Shown piece by piece: positions 15,260 through 25,259 of a stretch of 52,938 bases of DNA. The position numbers and the translations under genes are program-made. The stretch spans positions 1-52,938 of the forward strand of contig JABMJD010000011.1 of the NCBI GenBank assembly GCA_013201395.1, given 5' to 3'. The notes beneath the pieces are model-generated. The model had not been told where the DNA came from. It saw nothing but the letters and a program-made list of their open reading frames with translations, and did not search any database. The stretch's first letter is position 1. Every line of letters begins with the position of its first letter. This stretch comes from Candidatus Syntrophopropionicum ammoniitolerans (GTDB lineage Bacteria > Bacillota > Desulfotomaculia > Desulfotomaculales > Pelotomaculaceae).

Positions 15260-16559
15260 ACTGATTTTTGATCTCTTGCATAGATTTATTGATCGCCGTA
15301 AGTGTTTGTTCTATGTCAACATCCTGGTGGGCAGTGGAAACAAAGGCTGCCTCATACTGAGAGGGGGCAATATAAATACCATTATTCAACATGGCCTTAA
15401 AAAAGGATTTAAAAAAAGCTGTATTTGATGAGCAGGCAGTGGCATGGTCCTTTACCTTTTCGCCTGTGAAGAAAGCACTAAACATGGATCCTACCCTGTT
15501 AACGGTTAATTCAATTCCTGATTCAGCAGCAGACTTTGCCAGCTCGTTTGACAGCACCAGTGTCTTAAGATCCAAATTGGTGTATAAGCCCTTTTGTTTT
15601 AAAATCTCTAACGTAGCTATACCTGCTGTAACCGCCAGGGGGTTTCCCGATAAAGTCCCCGCCTGATAAACAGGTCCGGCCGGGGAAACATATTCCATTA
15701 TTTCTTTTTTCCCGCCATAGGCCCCAATGGGTAGGCCACCACCAATTACTTTGCCCAAACAGGTGAGATCAGGGATCACGCCATATAGTTCCTGAGCCCC
15801 ACCATAGGATACCCTGAACCCCGTCATGACCTCGTCGAAAATTAATAAGCTATTGTAGCTTTTTGTGACCTCCCTGAGAGCTGTAAGAAATTCTGGGTCA
15901 GCGGGCACAACACCCATGTTGCCGGCCACAGGTTCAACAATAACTGCCGCTATATCGTCGCCAATCTTTTTAAATATTTCCTCAATTTTTTCCACGTTGT
16001 TGTAGTCAGCAGCAATTGTGTTAACAGCTGTTTCCCCCGGCACTCCCGGACTTGTGGGCACCCCCAATGTTAGTGCCCCAGAGCCGGCTTTAATTAATAA
16101 AGAATCGGCATGTCCATGATAACAACCGGCAAATTTGACTATTTTGTTTCTTCCAGTATAGGCCCGGGCCAGCCGCAAGGCGCTCATTGTAGCCTCAGTG
16201 CCGGAATTCACCAGCCTGAGCATATCAATTGACGGCACAGCCTCAATAACCATGGAAGCTAAAACTGTTTCCAATTCCGTAGGTGCCCCAAAACTAGTAC
16301 CGGTATTTTTTAAACACTGTTGCAGTGCTTCAATAACACGGGGATGACGGTGCCCAACAATTAGGGGGCCCCAGGAACCTACATAGTCAATGTATTCGTT
16401 ACCATCTTCATCATATATTTTCGCCCCTTCACCTTTCTTGATGAAAACAGGGTTTAACCCTACTGATTTAAAAGCTCTTACCGGACTATTAACACCACCT
16501 GGTATCAGTTTTGATGCTTCATTATATAGGTATATGGATCTGGTAAAACCCCTGTGCAA
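15258..16559 (-). CDS. hemL: Glutamate-1-semialdehyde 2,1-aminomutase
   Basis: 433 residues, class III PLP-dependent aminotransferase fold. Diagnostic stretches are the N-terminal [27 protein letters not shown], and [15 protein letters not shown] with the PLP-binding Lys near residue 268. It turns glutamate-1-semialdehyde into 5-aminolevulinate, the second step of the C5 pathway, in the cytoplasm. TTG 16559 is taken as start with AGGGGGA upstream. It is the last gene of the haem operon although it works early in the pathway. Confidence 0.96.
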   Translation of the reverse strand: MHRGFTRSIYLYNEASKLIPGGVNSPVRAFKSVGLNPVFIKKGEGAKIYDEDGNEYIDYVGSWGPLIVGHRHPRVIEALQQCLKNTGTSFGAPTELETVLASMVIEAVPSIDMLRLVNSGTEATMSALRLARAYTGRNKIVKFAGCYHGHADSLLIKAGSGALTLGVPTSPGVPGETAVNTIAADYNNVEKIEEIFKKIGDDIAAVIVEPVAGNMGVVPADPEFLTALREVTKSYNSLLIFDEVMTGFRVSYGGAQELYGVIPDLTCLGKVIGGGLPIGAYGGKKEIMEYVSPAGPVYQAGTLSGNPLAVTAGIATLEILKQKGLYTNLDLKTLVLSNELAKSAAESGIELTVNRVGSMFSAFFTGEKVKDHATACSSNTAFFKSFFKAMLNNGIYIAPSQYEAAFVSTAHQDVDIEQTLTAINKSMQEIKNQ

Positions 16560-16588
16560 TTGGTTTTTCCCCCTTAATATAATTTATT

Positions 16589-17056
16589 TCATTCAAAATA
16601 TCTCATGCTGGTTTTTTTCAATTCAGCAGTGCTGAACAATAACCTGTACCTATCTATCCCCACAACTCGGGCAATTTTTTCGGCAATTTTTATACATTCC
16701 TCTCTAGATTGACCGTGTATCATAGCGAAAAGGTTATATGGCCAGCCTGTTTGCCGCGGGCGCTGGTAACAATGGGTAACCTCCCTGAATTCAGCCATAG
16801 TGGTACCGACCTGACATATTTTATTGTCCGGTACATCCCAAACAACCATGGCATTGGCCGTAAACCCGAGTTCCTGGTGACGTACGGCCGCACCCAACCG
16901 CCTGATCACACCTTTTTTTATTAAATACTCAACACGATTCATTAATTTGCTTTCAGAAATCTTCAGCCTACCGGCTATAATACGATAGGGATATTTTGTC
17001 AAGGGCAATCCGTTTTGCAATTCCTTAATAATCCGCCTATCCAAATCTAAGAGCAT
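16589..17056 (-). CDS. ahbB: Sirohaem decarboxylase subunit AhbB (Lrp/AsnC-like)
   Basis: 155 residues with an N-terminal winged-helix of the AsnC/Lrp type followed by an ACT-like domain. The block NAMVVWDVPD and the later THCYQRPRQTGWPYNLF with its conserved His, Arg and Pro-Tyr residues are characteristic of AhbB. With AhbA it removes two acetate carboxyl groups of sirohaem to give 12,18-didecarboxysirohaem. ATG 17056 is preferred because it has CGGGGTGA upstream and clears the ahbA stop (17070); an in-frame TTG at 17080 would overlap ahbA. Often misannotated as a transcriptional regulator. Confidence 0.92.
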   Translation of the reverse strand: MLLDLDRRIIKELQNGLPLTKYPYRIIAGRLKISESKLMNRVEYLIKKGVIRRLGAAVRHQELGFTANAMVVWDVPDNKICQVGTTMAEFREVTHCYQRPRQTGWPYNLFAMIHGQSREECIKIAEKIARVVGIDRYRLLFSTAELKKTSMRYFE

Positions 17057-17069
17057 ATAGTCACCCCGA

Positions 17070-17522
17070 TCAAAGCTCAAAGCTTACTCTGATTTTAAAA
17101 AGTTCTTGGGCTGGAAGAATCAAAATATTATGGATGCCGGTATCCATTTTTATCTGGGCTATGCATGTATTAAGTTCTTCTATAGATGGGGCTGTAAATG
17201 TAAACCACATGTTAAATTTATGTTCCCTCAGATAATTATGGGTCACACCGGGATATGAATTAACCACTTCAGCAACTTCTTCTATCCTTTTTTCATCAAC
17301 CTGCATAGCACAGAGGGTACTGCAGTAACCCAGCATCTTGGAATCAAAGATGCCGCCAAGGCGGCGTATCAACCCGTTGTCAATCATTTTTTTTAACCTG
17401 GATAGTACCTCTTCTGTTCCTATACCAAGCATCTCACCTATTTCCCGATATGGTTCCGGCGACAGAGGGAAATCTGTTTGAATTAAATTAAGCAGATTTT
17501 TATCCATTTGATCTATTTTCAT
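17070..17522 (-). CDS. ahbA: Sirohaem decarboxylase subunit AhbA (Lrp/AsnC-like)
   Basis: 150 residues, winged-helix plus ACT-like domain as in AhbB. The family block PGVTHNYLREHKFNMWFTFTAP and the terminal FKIRVSFEL identify it as the AhbA partner. The AhbAB pair catalyses the first haem-specific step of the sirohaem route. Start ATG 17522 lies four bases beyond the ahbD stop, so translation is probably coupled. Assignment of A versus B rests on these sequence blocks as I know them. Confidence 0.9.
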   Translation of the reverse strand: MKIDQMDKNLLNLIQTDFPLSPEPYREIGEMLGIGTEEVLSRLKKMIDNGLIRRLGGIFDSKMLGYCSTLCAMQVDEKRIEEVAEVVNSYPGVTHNYLREHKFNMWFTFTAPSIEELNTCIAQIKMDTGIHNILILPAQELFKIRVSFEL

Positions 17523-17525
17523 TGT

Positions 17526-18599
17526 TCAGTAACCCTTTCGCCCATGATATAGACACCATGGTTCTTCAGCCATGTAGTCATTATGGTAATAATAGGCCCG
17601 GGCTCGGCAACCACCACAGATTTTCTTATAATCACATACGCCACAACCACCGCTATATTTTTCAGTGCGCAGTTTTTTAAAAATTTCGGCATCACGCCAG
17701 ATATCTGTGAAAGGAGTTTTTCGCACATTGCCGGCAGATATGTTCAAGTAGGCACAAGGCTGGACGATTCCCACCGGGCTAATAATACAATATGATAATC
17801 CAGCCAGACAGCCCTTACTGAAACGAGTCTTTATACCCATTTGTGCCGCTATGCGCATAAATTGGGGCGCGCAGGTGGGCTTAAGTTCTATCTTCGTATC
17901 AGCCTGTTTTTTCATAATCCGGCGCAATAATTCCTCATACTGTTCCGCCCGCAGTGATTCCTCTTCTATATCCACGGCACGGCCCGTAGGTACCAGAAAA
18001 AATATATGATGGGCAACAGCACCAATTTTTACGGCAAAATCTGTTAGTTCCTCTACCTCGTCCATATTCCAATCCATGACAGTTGTATGGATCTGAAAAG
18101 GCAGGCCAGCCTCACGGCATGCGATCATGCCTTTTGTTGCTCCCTGCCAGGCACCGGGTGTGGCCCTGAACTGATCATGTTTTTCCGGGTTAGTACTATC
18201 CAGGCTAATACCCATAGCCATAGCACCGGATTCCCTTAGTTTGAGGGCTATTTTTTCAGTGATGAGTACACCGTTTGTGCCAAAGACGGGCCTTAGCCCC
18301 CTTTCCCTGGCGTGGATGACAAGTACAAATATATCATCCCGCATTAGTGGCTCACCACCGCTAAAAATCATGATCTTAAAACCAGCAGCAGCTATTTGGT
18401 CAATCAGCGCCTTTCCCTCGGCAGTATTTAGTTCGTCCGCTGCTTTAACACCCGCATCGCGGTAGCAGTGTTTGCAGTACATATTGCAGGCGTTAGTTGT
18501 GTTCCAGGAAACAATCAAATTAATCCCCCCTTCAGATGTTAGGGAACATCCCTCCGACCACATAGGAACACCCCTGGGGGAGGGTATCACCGTCCCCAT
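17526..18599 (-). CDS. ahbD: Haem b synthase AhbD (radical SAM/SPASM)
   Basis: 357 residues. Radical SAM motif CNMYCKHC after WNTTNA, the sequence FSGGEPLMR, and a C-terminal SPASM-like cysteine set (CGVCDYKKICGGCRARAYYY). The match with known AhbD proteins (HHIFFLVPTGRAVDIEEESLR, ELKPTCAPQFMRIA) is clear. It oxidatively decarboxylates the two propionates of Fe-coproporphyrin III to vinyl groups, giving haem b without oxygen. It starts seven bases after hemB. ATG 18599 is used; a later in-frame ATG after GGGGTG is possible. Confidence 0.94.
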   Translation of the reverse strand: MGTVIPSPRGVPMWSEGCSLTSEGGINLIVSWNTTNACNMYCKHCYRDAGVKAADELNTAEGKALIDQIAAAGFKIMIFSGGEPLMRDDIFVLVIHARERGLRPVFGTNGVLITEKIALKLRESGAMAMGISLDSTNPEKHDQFRATPGAWQGATKGMIACREAGLPFQIHTTVMDWNMDEVEELTDFAVKIGAVAHHIFFLVPTGRAVDIEEESLRAEQYEELLRRIMKKQADTKIELKPTCAPQFMRIAAQMGIKTRFSKGCLAGLSYCIISPVGIVQPCAYLNISAGNVRKTPFTDIWRDAEIFKKLRTEKYSGGCGVCDYKKICGGCRARAYYYHNDYMAEEPWCLYHGRKGY

Positions 18600-18605
18600 T
18601 TCTCT

Positions 18606-19586
18606 TTATGTCTCATCCTGTAGCCACCTGGCAGCTTCCCGGGCATGATAGGTGACTACAATATCGGCACCGGCACGCTTAATACCGGTCAAAACCTCCA
18701 TCACGATACGTTTTTCATCAACCCAGCCTTTCTGGGCCGCTGCCTTGACCATACTATATTCACCGCTAACATTGTAGGCGGCAACAGGGCAGCCAAATTC
18801 ATCCTTGACCTGTCTAATCACATCCATATAGGCCAGGGCCGGTTTGACCATCACAATGTCAGCCCCCTCCTCTAGATCATACTGCACCTCACGAATGGCC
18901 TCCTTTGCGTTAGCCGGATCCATCTGGTATGATCTGCGATCCCCAAATTTGGGGGCGGAATCAGCCGCCTCCCGAAAAGGCCCATAAAAGGCGGAGCAGT
19001 ATTTTGCCGAATAGGCCATGATTCCTGTGTTGATATAACCATTTTCATCCAGTGCTGAGCGAATGGCACCCACCCGGCCGTCCATCATATCGGAAGGAGC
19101 GATCATATCGGCCCCGGCAGCAGCATGGGATACTGCAGTCCTGGCCAGCAGCTCCAGAGTAGGGTCGTTCACAACATAATTTTCCCGGATCAGACCGCAG
19201 TGGCCGTGATCCGTATACTCACAAAGACAGAGGTCTGTTATTACTATCAGTTCCGGGTACTCCTTTTTTATTGCCCGCAATGCCTGTTGGATAATGCCGT
19301 TTTCAGCATATGCTCCCGAACCGGCCGGATCCTTTTTAGCCGGTAGGCCAAAGGGAAGTATGGCTGGAATTCCTAACCCGACAATTTCCTCTAGTTCTCT
19401 CAAAAACATGTCTATGGAATAGCGGTAAATGCCCGGCATAGCGCCGATAGGTACAGCCTGGCCGGCACCATGACAAACAAATACAGGATATACAAGATCG
19501 TTCACAGAAAGGCTGTTCTCACGTACCATACGACGTACATTCTCGCTAGTCCGGAGACGCCTGGGCCGCTGTATCGGAAATGGCAT
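18606..19586 (-). CDS. hemB: Delta-aminolevulinic acid dehydratase (porphobilinogen synthase)
   Basis: 326 residues of HemB. Visible are the metal-binding cysteine stretch TDLCLCEYTDHGHCG (zinc type), the active-site lysine regions AYSAKYCSAFYGPFR and MVKPALAYMD, and the C-terminal GADIVVTYHA. It condenses two 5-aminolevulinate molecules to porphobilinogen. I chose ATG 19586, one base after the ahbC stop and seven bases after GGGGGA, over a TTG at 19601 that would overlap ahbC. Confidence 0.96.
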   Translation of the reverse strand: MPFPIQRPRRLRTSENVRRMVRENSLSVNDLVYPVFVCHGAGQAVPIGAMPGIYRYSIDMFLRELEEIVGLGIPAILPFGLPAKKDPAGSGAYAENGIIQQALRAIKKEYPELIVITDLCLCEYTDHGHCGLIRENYVVNDPTLELLARTAVSHAAAGADMIAPSDMMDGRVGAIRSALDENGYINTGIMAYSAKYCSAFYGPFREAADSAPKFGDRRSYQMDPANAKEAIREVQYDLEEGADIVMVKPALAYMDVIRQVKDEFGCPVAAYNVSGEYSMVKAAAQKGWVDEKRIVMEVLTGIKRAGADIVVTYHAREAARWLQDET

Positions 19587-19587
19587 A

Positions 19588-20763
19588 TTACTGTCCCCCA
19601 ATCTCTTCGTCAGCTAGGTAGCAGGCGGGGTCAGATTCCCAAAAATCACCTGTGACAGCCTCGGCCCTGGCCCTGAAATTGCCGTTACACACATCCAACC
19701 ACCTGCAACCGGCGCAACGGCCCTTTAGCAAGGGTTTGCGGTTTTTTAGACCGGCTAGTATCGGCTGAGATGTATCCGTCCAAATATCACCGAATTTTCT
19801 TTCTCTGATATTGCCCAGGGTATGGTTTTGGGTAAACTGATCCGGGTGTACATTACCGTACCAGTCCACAGCGCTGATCGCTATACCGGATCGGTTGCCT
19901 CCATTTAACCTTAGTAATTTTAAAACCTGTTGCGCTCTTTTCGGATCCTTTTCTTTTAGCTTCAGATAGATATAAATACCGTCGGCGTGGTTGTCCACCG
20001 TCAATATTTCCTTAGGGATACCCCGCCTGTGAAAGTCCAGGGTACGTTCCATAATTAGGTCCAGAGCCCGGCGGGCTTCTTCCCTCGTAACATCCTCATC
20101 TATCATTTTGCTGCCCCTGCCGGAGTAAACCAGATGGTAAAAACAAACCCTGGGAATGCCTTCTTTTTCCACCAGATCAAAAATGTCATTTAGCTCACTG
20201 TAGTTATGCTTGTTGATAGTAAAACGCAACCCCACCCTTTGATCAATTTCCCTGCAGTTTCTGATCCCGGCCAACGCAGCTTTAAAGGCCCCTTCCCGGC
20301 CCCGGAACCGATCATTATTTTCCCCTATCCCATCCAGACTGACACCAATGTAGCCTATTCCTAGTTTTTTCAAGGAAGCAACCAACTCACGGTTCAAGAG
20401 GGTCCCGTTAGTGGAGATGGTGGGTCTGATCCCCTTGCTTTTGGCATGAGCAACCAGGGTTTGCAGGTCCTTTCTTAAAAGTGGTTCTCCCCCGGAGAAA
20501 AGGATCACCGGTACCTTAAATTCTGCCAGGTGATCAATAAAACAAAGTGCCTCCCGGGTGTCCAGCTCACCCTCATAGTTTTTTGATTCCGAGTTGGAAT
20601 AACAGTGGATGCAGCCTAGATTGCAGGTGCGGGTAACATTCCAGACCACCACCGGGCCATATCCCGCAGAAGCACCATGCACCTGATCCCTGGCTCCCTG
20701 ACTGTAGCGCAGTGAATCCCCAAAGTGTTCTGTATCACATAACAGCTTGGTCACACTGATCAT
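19588..20763 (-). CDS. ahbC: 12,18-didecarboxysirohaem deacetylase AhbC (radical SAM/SPASM)
   Basis: 391 residues. The radical SAM motif CNLGCIHCY follows VVVWNVTRT; further family blocks are LRFTINKHNYSELNDIFDL, ICFYHLVYSGRGS-like RVCFYHLVYSGRGS and the C-terminal KGRCAGCRWLDVCNGN. It removes acetate groups from didecarboxysirohaem to leave methyls, giving Fe-coproporphyrin III. It is distinguished from AhbD, also in this operon, by the N-terminal ISVTKLLCDT and the C-terminal ACYLADEEIG. It begins 26 bases after the cobA-hemD stop. Confidence 0.93.
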   Translation of the reverse strand: MISVTKLLCDTEHFGDSLRYSQGARDQVHGASAGYGPVVVWNVTRTCNLGCIHCYSNSESKNYEGELDTREALCFIDHLAEFKVPVILFSGGEPLLRKDLQTLVAHAKSKGIRPTISTNGTLLNRELVASLKKLGIGYIGVSLDGIGENNDRFRGREGAFKAALAGIRNCREIDQRVGLRFTINKHNYSELNDIFDLVEKEGIPRVCFYHLVYSGRGSKMIDEDVTREEARRALDLIMERTLDFHRRGIPKEILTVDNHADGIYIYLKLKEKDPKRAQQVLKLLRLNGGNRSGIAISAVDWYGNVHPDQFTQNHTLGNIRERKFGDIWTDTSQPILAGLKNRKPLLKGRCAGCRWLDVCNGNFRARAEAVTGDFWESDPACYLADEEIGGQ

Positions 20764-20788
20764 TTTATTTCACACCTTCAATGGATAA

Positions 20789-22312
20789 TTATTGTTTGGT
20801 AAGATACCTTAATATGACTTTGACCAGACCTTCAATCGTGTATTCTTTCGCTACTAAATCCACCTTGATGCCCATGTCCCTGGCAGTATCGGCTGTAATA
20901 GGCCCAATACAAGCTATGGCCACATCGGCGAGCAGGTTATTGACATTAGGCACATTGAGCATGGTGACAAAGTTGCGCACGGTAGAAGAGCTGGTAAAGG
21001 TAATAACATTTATTTTCCCTTCCTCCAGCATTTCAACCACCCTACTACCCTGGCCTTCCCCGGTTACAGTGCGGTATGTTGTTACTTCATCTACAATAGC
21101 GCCCAGCTCAGTTAAGGTATCCGGCAATATTTTTCTGGCTATATCCGCCCGTGGCAATAGCACCTGATCTCCTTTTTTAACCTTATCTTTTAATACCTTT
21201 ATTATTTCCTCGGCGCGAAATTCCCCAGGCACATAGTCAACAATAAGACCGTACTCTTCCAGTGCTTCTTTTGTTTTGGGCCCAATGGCACAAAGCATGA
21301 CACCGTATAATTCACGCGGATCTTTATGAAGAAAACGCAACCGCCGGAAAAATGAATATACTCCATTAACACTGGTAAAAATGACCCATTTATACTTGCT
21401 AAGACTATTTATAGCCTGATCCAAAGGAGTAAAATCCCTGGGTTCCACCAGGCTGATAGTGGGAAACTCAAGGGCTTCCGCACCCAAGGCCTCCAGGGCT
21501 GCAGATAAAACACTGGCCTGCTCTCTGGCACGTGTCACCAGTATCCTCTGGCCGAAAAGGGGCCTGTTCTCATACCAGTTTAGTTTTTCCCGTAGTGAAA
21601 CAACCTCCCCCACAATGATCAGGGCAGGATTTGTCAATCCTGCATTCACTGCCTGCTCACTAATATCTGCTAATGTGCCGATCAGCGTGCGCTGTTTAGG
21701 TGTAGTGCCCCATCTAACTACCGCTGCCGGAGTCTGAGGAGATCGGCCATTTTCCATCAATTGTTTGGTAATATGGGGCAGATTGGCCATACCCATTAAA
21801 AAAACCAGGGTACCGGCGCCGGTAGATATTTTGGACCAATCTATACTCGGATCCCCCTTCAAAGGATCCTCATTGCCTGTGATCACCGCCAGGGTTGAGG
21901 TGTAATCACGATGGGTGACCGGGATCCCCGCATATGCAGCCGCGGCAATGGCTGAGGTAACCCCCGGCACAACCTCAAAAGAAACACCTGCTTCAACCAA
22001 TGCTTCTGCCTCTTCCCCACCCCGGCCAAAAATGAAAGGATCCCCTCCTTTCAGCCTGGTTATGATTTTTCCGTTTAAAGCCTTCTCTATTAACAGCCGG
22101 TTTATATCCATTTGTCCCAATGTATGGCACTGGGGCGACTTACCGGCATATATCAGCTCTGTTCCAGGACCGGCAAGGGAAAGAATTTTTTGATCAACCA
22201 GACGGTCGTATATAATGACGTCTGATTTTTGGATACATTCCAGTCCCTTTACAGTAATCAGCTTTGGATCCCCCGGCCCCGCTCCTACAAGATATACAAT
22301 TCCTTTAACCAT
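20789..22312 (-). CDS. cobA-hemD: Fused uroporphyrinogen-III C-methyltransferase / uroporphyrinogen-III synthase
   Basis: 507 residues in two parts. Residues 1 to about 245 are CobA/SUMT: VYLVGAGPGDP, ITRLKGGDPFIFGRGGEE, GIPVTHRDYTSTLA. From about 250 the chain is HemD: QRILVTRAREQASVLSAAL, ... FTSVNGVYSFF. HemD closes hydroxymethylbilane to uroporphyrinogen III; CobA methylates it twice with SAM to precorrin-2, committing it to sirohaem, haem (ahb route) and cobalamin. ATG 22312 overlaps the hemC stop by eight bases. This fusion is common in Firmicutes. Confidence 0.95.
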   Translation of the reverse strand: MVKGIVYLVGAGPGDPKLITVKGLECIQKSDVIIYDRLVDQKILSLAGPGTELIYAGKSPQCHTLGQMDINRLLIEKALNGKIITRLKGGDPFIFGRGGEEAEALVEAGVSFEVVPGVTSAIAAAAYAGIPVTHRDYTSTLAVITGNEDPLKGDPSIDWSKISTGAGTLVFLMGMANLPHITKQLMENGRSPQTPAAVVRWGTTPKQRTLIGTLADISEQAVNAGLTNPALIIVGEVVSLREKLNWYENRPLFGQRILVTRAREQASVLSAALEALGAEALEFPTISLVEPRDFTPLDQAINSLSKYKWVIFTSVNGVYSFFRRLRFLHKDPRELYGVMLCAIGPKTKEALEEYGLIVDYVPGEFRAEEIIKVLKDKVKKGDQVLLPRADIARKILPDTLTELGAIVDEVTTYRTVTGEGQGSRVVEMLEEGKINVITFTSSSTVRNFVTMLNVPNVNNLLADVAIACIGPITADTARDMGIKVDLVAKEYTIEGLVKVILRYLTKQ

Positions 22313-23246
22313 CACACTTGTTCTCCTGCCTTATTTTGCCCAATATTTCCCCCGCGCCCGACCCTAACAATTTTTCAGCCAGCTTAACACCAAGCAGTTC
22401 GGCCTCCGTGATATCCCCAATCATAGACGCGCGAATCATATCGGTACCATCAAGACTGAAAACTGCACCTTCCAGGCGCATACAATTTCCTTCAACTGCA
22501 GCATGGGCGCCGATGGGTACCTGACAACCACCCTCCAGCTTTTTCAAAAAAGCCCTTTCAGCTTCTATTGCCAGGCGTGACTCAGTGTGATCAATATTTT
22601 TAACCAGCACCAGCATTTTATCATTGTCGGCGGCTACCTCCACCCCCACTGATCCCTGGCCTACAGCGGGCAGGATGATTTCAAAAGGAATCACTTGCGA
22701 TATCCTGTGATCGAGGCCCATGCGGTGCACACCGGCATATGCCAGAATGACGGCATCATATTTTTTTTGATCAAGTTTCCTGATGCGTGTCTGTACATTT
22801 CCCCGCAGGCTTGCTATTTTTAAATCCCGGCGGTAACGTCGGATCTGGGCCGAGCGTCGTAGGCTGCTGGTGCCAATTACCGCCCCAGAGGGCAGTTCCA
22901 CCAGAGAGCTACCATCGAGAGCAATTAATACATCTCCCGGGTATTCCCTTTCACAAACAGCCCCTACAACAAGCCCATCCGGCAATACTGTAGGTAGATC
23001 CTTCATGCTGTGAACGGCCATATCAATTTCCCCACGCAGCATTGCATGCTCCAATTCTTTGGTAAAAAGGCCTTTGTCTCCTATTTTAGCCAGGGCTACA
23101 TCAAGAATCTTGTCTCCCTGGGTACGAATGGCCTTGATTCGGTAATTGTATTGCGGTCGCAATCTTTTTAATCGCCTGGCTACCCAGCGGGCTTGCCACA
23201 TAGCCAGCCTACTTTCTCTTGTCCCCACAATAATTTCATGTCTCAA
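22305..23246 (-). CDS. hemC: Hydroxymethylbilane synthase (porphobilinogen deaminase)
   Basis: 313 residues. The N-terminal IIVGTRESRLAMWQA, the MAVHSMKDLP active-site block, ASLRGNVQTRIRKLD and the dipyrromethane-attachment Cys in LEGGCQVPIGA are all present. It polymerises four porphobilinogens to hydroxymethylbilane. TTG 23246 is used as start with AGGGGA eight bases upstream; no ATG in this frame fits the family N-terminus. It overlaps cobA-hemD. Confidence 0.96.
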   Translation of the reverse strand: MRHEIIVGTRESRLAMWQARWVARRLKRLRPQYNYRIKAIRTQGDKILDVALAKIGDKGLFTKELEHAMLRGEIDMAVHSMKDLPTVLPDGLVVGAVCEREYPGDVLIALDGSSLVELPSGAVIGTSSLRRSAQIRRYRRDLKIASLRGNVQTRIRKLDQKKYDAVILAYAGVHRMGLDHRISQVIPFEIILPAVGQGSVGVEVAADNDKMLVLVKNIDHTESRLAIEAERAFLKKLEGGCQVPIGAHAAVEGNCMRLEGAVFSLDGTDMIRASMIGDITEAELLGVKLAEKLLGSGAGEILGKIRQENKCDG

Positions 23247-23311
23247 TGAAAATTCCCCTAATATGATTTGTTTTTTACCTTTTAATCATTTAATGTTTGT
23301 TGTCCCTCGCC

Positions 23312-24607
23312 TTACTTCGGCAATCTTTTTGGCTTTTGGCCCGGAACCTCCAGATCGAATAAATTTTGCATAATCTCAGTATACAAGTGTCCTTCTACAG
23401 TCAGGGCATATTTTTTGAGTTGGGTAATGGGAACATGTAACATCTGGTTGACAATTGAATTAGCAAGAGATGATACAACCTTTTGATCATGGGCCGATAT
23501 TTCTCCCAAACGATTTAATGCCCGCTGCAGTTCCTTTTGCTTTATATTTTCCCCCCAGCCTTTGAGGCTGATAATGGTAGGAATAACGAATTGTGTGCTG
23601 TGCCACTTCATAAATTTTTCCAGCTCTTCTTCAATAATTGATTCTGCCCTATTGGCTGCGTTTCTACGTTGAGCCAGATTGTGATCAACCACGGTTTTCA
23701 GATCGTCGATGTCATAAAGTGTTACCCCTCTTAATTTGCCCACCTCAGTTTCAATATCACGGGGCACGGCTATGTCGACCATAAATATTTTTTTACCTTT
23801 TCTTTTTTCCACAACACGCCGCATCTCATTAGTTTTAACAACTGTATGAGATGCTGCTGTACAACTGATCACGATGTCAGCGCATTCCATATGTTTATAA
23901 AGCTCACCAAATTTGACTGCCTTGCCGTTAAACTGGGCCGCAAGGGCTACCGCTCTGTCAAAGGAACGATTGGAAACTATCACACCTGGAATACCGCTAT
24001 CAACAAGATGTCTGGCAGTAAGCTCACTCATTTTACCGGCGCCAATAATCAACACCTGGTGTTTATTTAAATTGCCTAGATAATGTTTGGCCAATTCTAC
24101 TGCAGCATAACTGATGGAAACCGCATTGCGGTCAATACCTGTTTCCGTGCGCACCCTTTTGCCCACAGTTAGCGCCAACTGAAAAAGGGTATTGATCACA
24201 CGGTTTGTCGCCTCATATTCGACAGCATCCATGTATGCCTTCCTTAACTGGCCGATAATTTGGGTTTCACCCAGCAGCATCGAGTCCAGACCCGATGCAA
24301 CGCGAAATGTGTGGCGAATCATATCGTACAAGGTATGGCAGTAAGTAAAATTCTTAATTTCCGATATATCCACACCCGACCAGCGGGACATAAAATCCCA
24401 AATAGCATTGATACCTTCGTCCATTTCCAGGGCCGCAGCATAAATTTCAGTCCTGTTGCAGGTGGATAAAATAACACAACCTTCAATAACGGGATAGGAT
24501 TTTAACCGTCTTAGAGCCCCTTTGAGCGTGTGGGCAGGAAAAGAAAGCTTTTCCCTGACCTCAACAGGCGCCGTCTTGTGGTTAAGACCTACTACCGTTA
24601 TAAGCAC
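23312..24607 (-). CDS. hemA: Glutamyl-tRNA reductase
   Basis: 431 residues. N-terminal [17 protein letters not shown], catalytic Cys in [16 protein letters not shown]-binding [17 protein letters not shown], and a C-terminal helical dimerisation domain. It reduces glutamyl-tRNA to glutamate-1-semialdehyde, the entry step of tetrapyrrole synthesis and normally the regulated one. GTG 24607 follows AAGGAGATG with seven-base spacing and overlaps the sirC gene by 26 bases. Confidence 0.96.
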   Translation of the reverse strand: MLITVVGLNHKTAPVEVREKLSFPAHTLKGALRRLKSYPVIEGCVILSTCNRTEIYAAALEMDEGINAIWDFMSRWSGVDISEIKNFTYCHTLYDMIRHTFRVASGLDSMLLGETQIIGQLRKAYMDAVEYEATNRVINTLFQLALTVGKRVRTETGIDRNAVSISYAAVELAKHYLGNLNKHQVLIIGAGKMSELTARHLVDSGIPGVIVSNRSFDRAVALAAQFNGKAVKFGELYKHMECADIVISCTAASHTVVKTNEMRRVVEKRKGKKIFMVDIAVPRDIETEVGKLRGVTLYDIDDLKTVVDHNLAQRRNAANRAESIIEEELEKFMKWHSTQFVIPTIISLKGWGENIKQKELQRALNRLGEISAHDQKVVSSLANSIVNQMLHVPITQLKKYALTVEGHLYTEIMQNLFDLEVPGQKPKRLPK

Positions 24608-25232
24608 TTAGTAACATCTCCTTTGCCGGATCAAAACCGCCTTTTTTTAGCATGTTCAGGATTTCATCACTAACCAGATCCTCCAGCTTCTTTTTCTTTC
24701 TCTCGGGGTTAGAAATGTCTCTGATTATCTTTTTTCTCAAGGCTCCAAGCATCTCCAGGAAATCCCCATACTGGGGTCCATAAACCAGCTCCAATTCCTC
24801 CCTAATTCTCCTGGCCAGCAGCGGGCTTTTTCCGCAGGTAGAAATCGCTATGGCCAGGGCACCCCTTCTGACAATGGCCGGCACATAAAAATTACACTTA
24901 GCCGGATCATCCACAATATTAACTATCAGGTTACGACTGGCACAATCACTAGCGATTTGCTTATTTATCTCCTCTTTACCGGTGGCACCAAAAACAAGAA
25001 ACATGTCCTCCAGATCCGAGGTTTTATAGCTCCCTCGTCTGTAGATAAGTGAACCCTCCGCAGCCATTGATAATAATGAGGGAATTATTTCCGGGCTAAC
25101 CACGTAAACCTGTGCCCCACACTCCAGCAATGAACGCACCTTACGTTCAGCAACTTTTCCACCGCCTACAACCAGGCACTTTCTATTATTTAAATCCAGA
25201 GAAATCATATAATGTGTAACCATGTCCACCAC
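24582..25232 (-). CDS. sirC: Precorrin-2 dehydrogenase (SirC/Met8-like, CysG N-terminal type)
   Basis: 216 residues with the NAD-binding Rossmann motif [20 protein letters not shown] and the family block [16 protein letters not shown]. It oxidises precorrin-2 to sirohydrochlorin with NAD; some relatives are also ferrochelatases. No separate CbiK/CbiX/SirB chelatase is seen in the window, so iron insertion either falls to this protein or to a gene elsewhere. The first codon may be GTG 25232 or ATG 25226 (AGGTGG upstream). Confidence 0.9.
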   Translation of the reverse strand: MVDMVTHYMISLDLNNRKCLVVGGGKVAERKVRSLLECGAQVYVVSPEIIPSLLSMAAEGSLIYRRGSYKTSDLEDMFLVFGATGKEEINKQIASDCASRNLIVNIVDDPAKCNFYVPAIVRRGALAIAISTCGKSPLLARRIREELELVYGPQYGDFLEMLGALRKKIIRDISNPERKKKKLEDLVSDEILNMLKKGGFDPAKEMLLSAYNGSRS

Positions 25233-25259
25233 CTGTAGAATTTAATCCCTACTGTTGTT

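Noticed and set aside
16589..17522. Two Lrp/AsnC-type transcription regulators.
   Set aside because: The sequence blocks and the position beside ahbC and ahbD identify them as sirohaem decarboxylase subunits rather than DNA-binding regulators.
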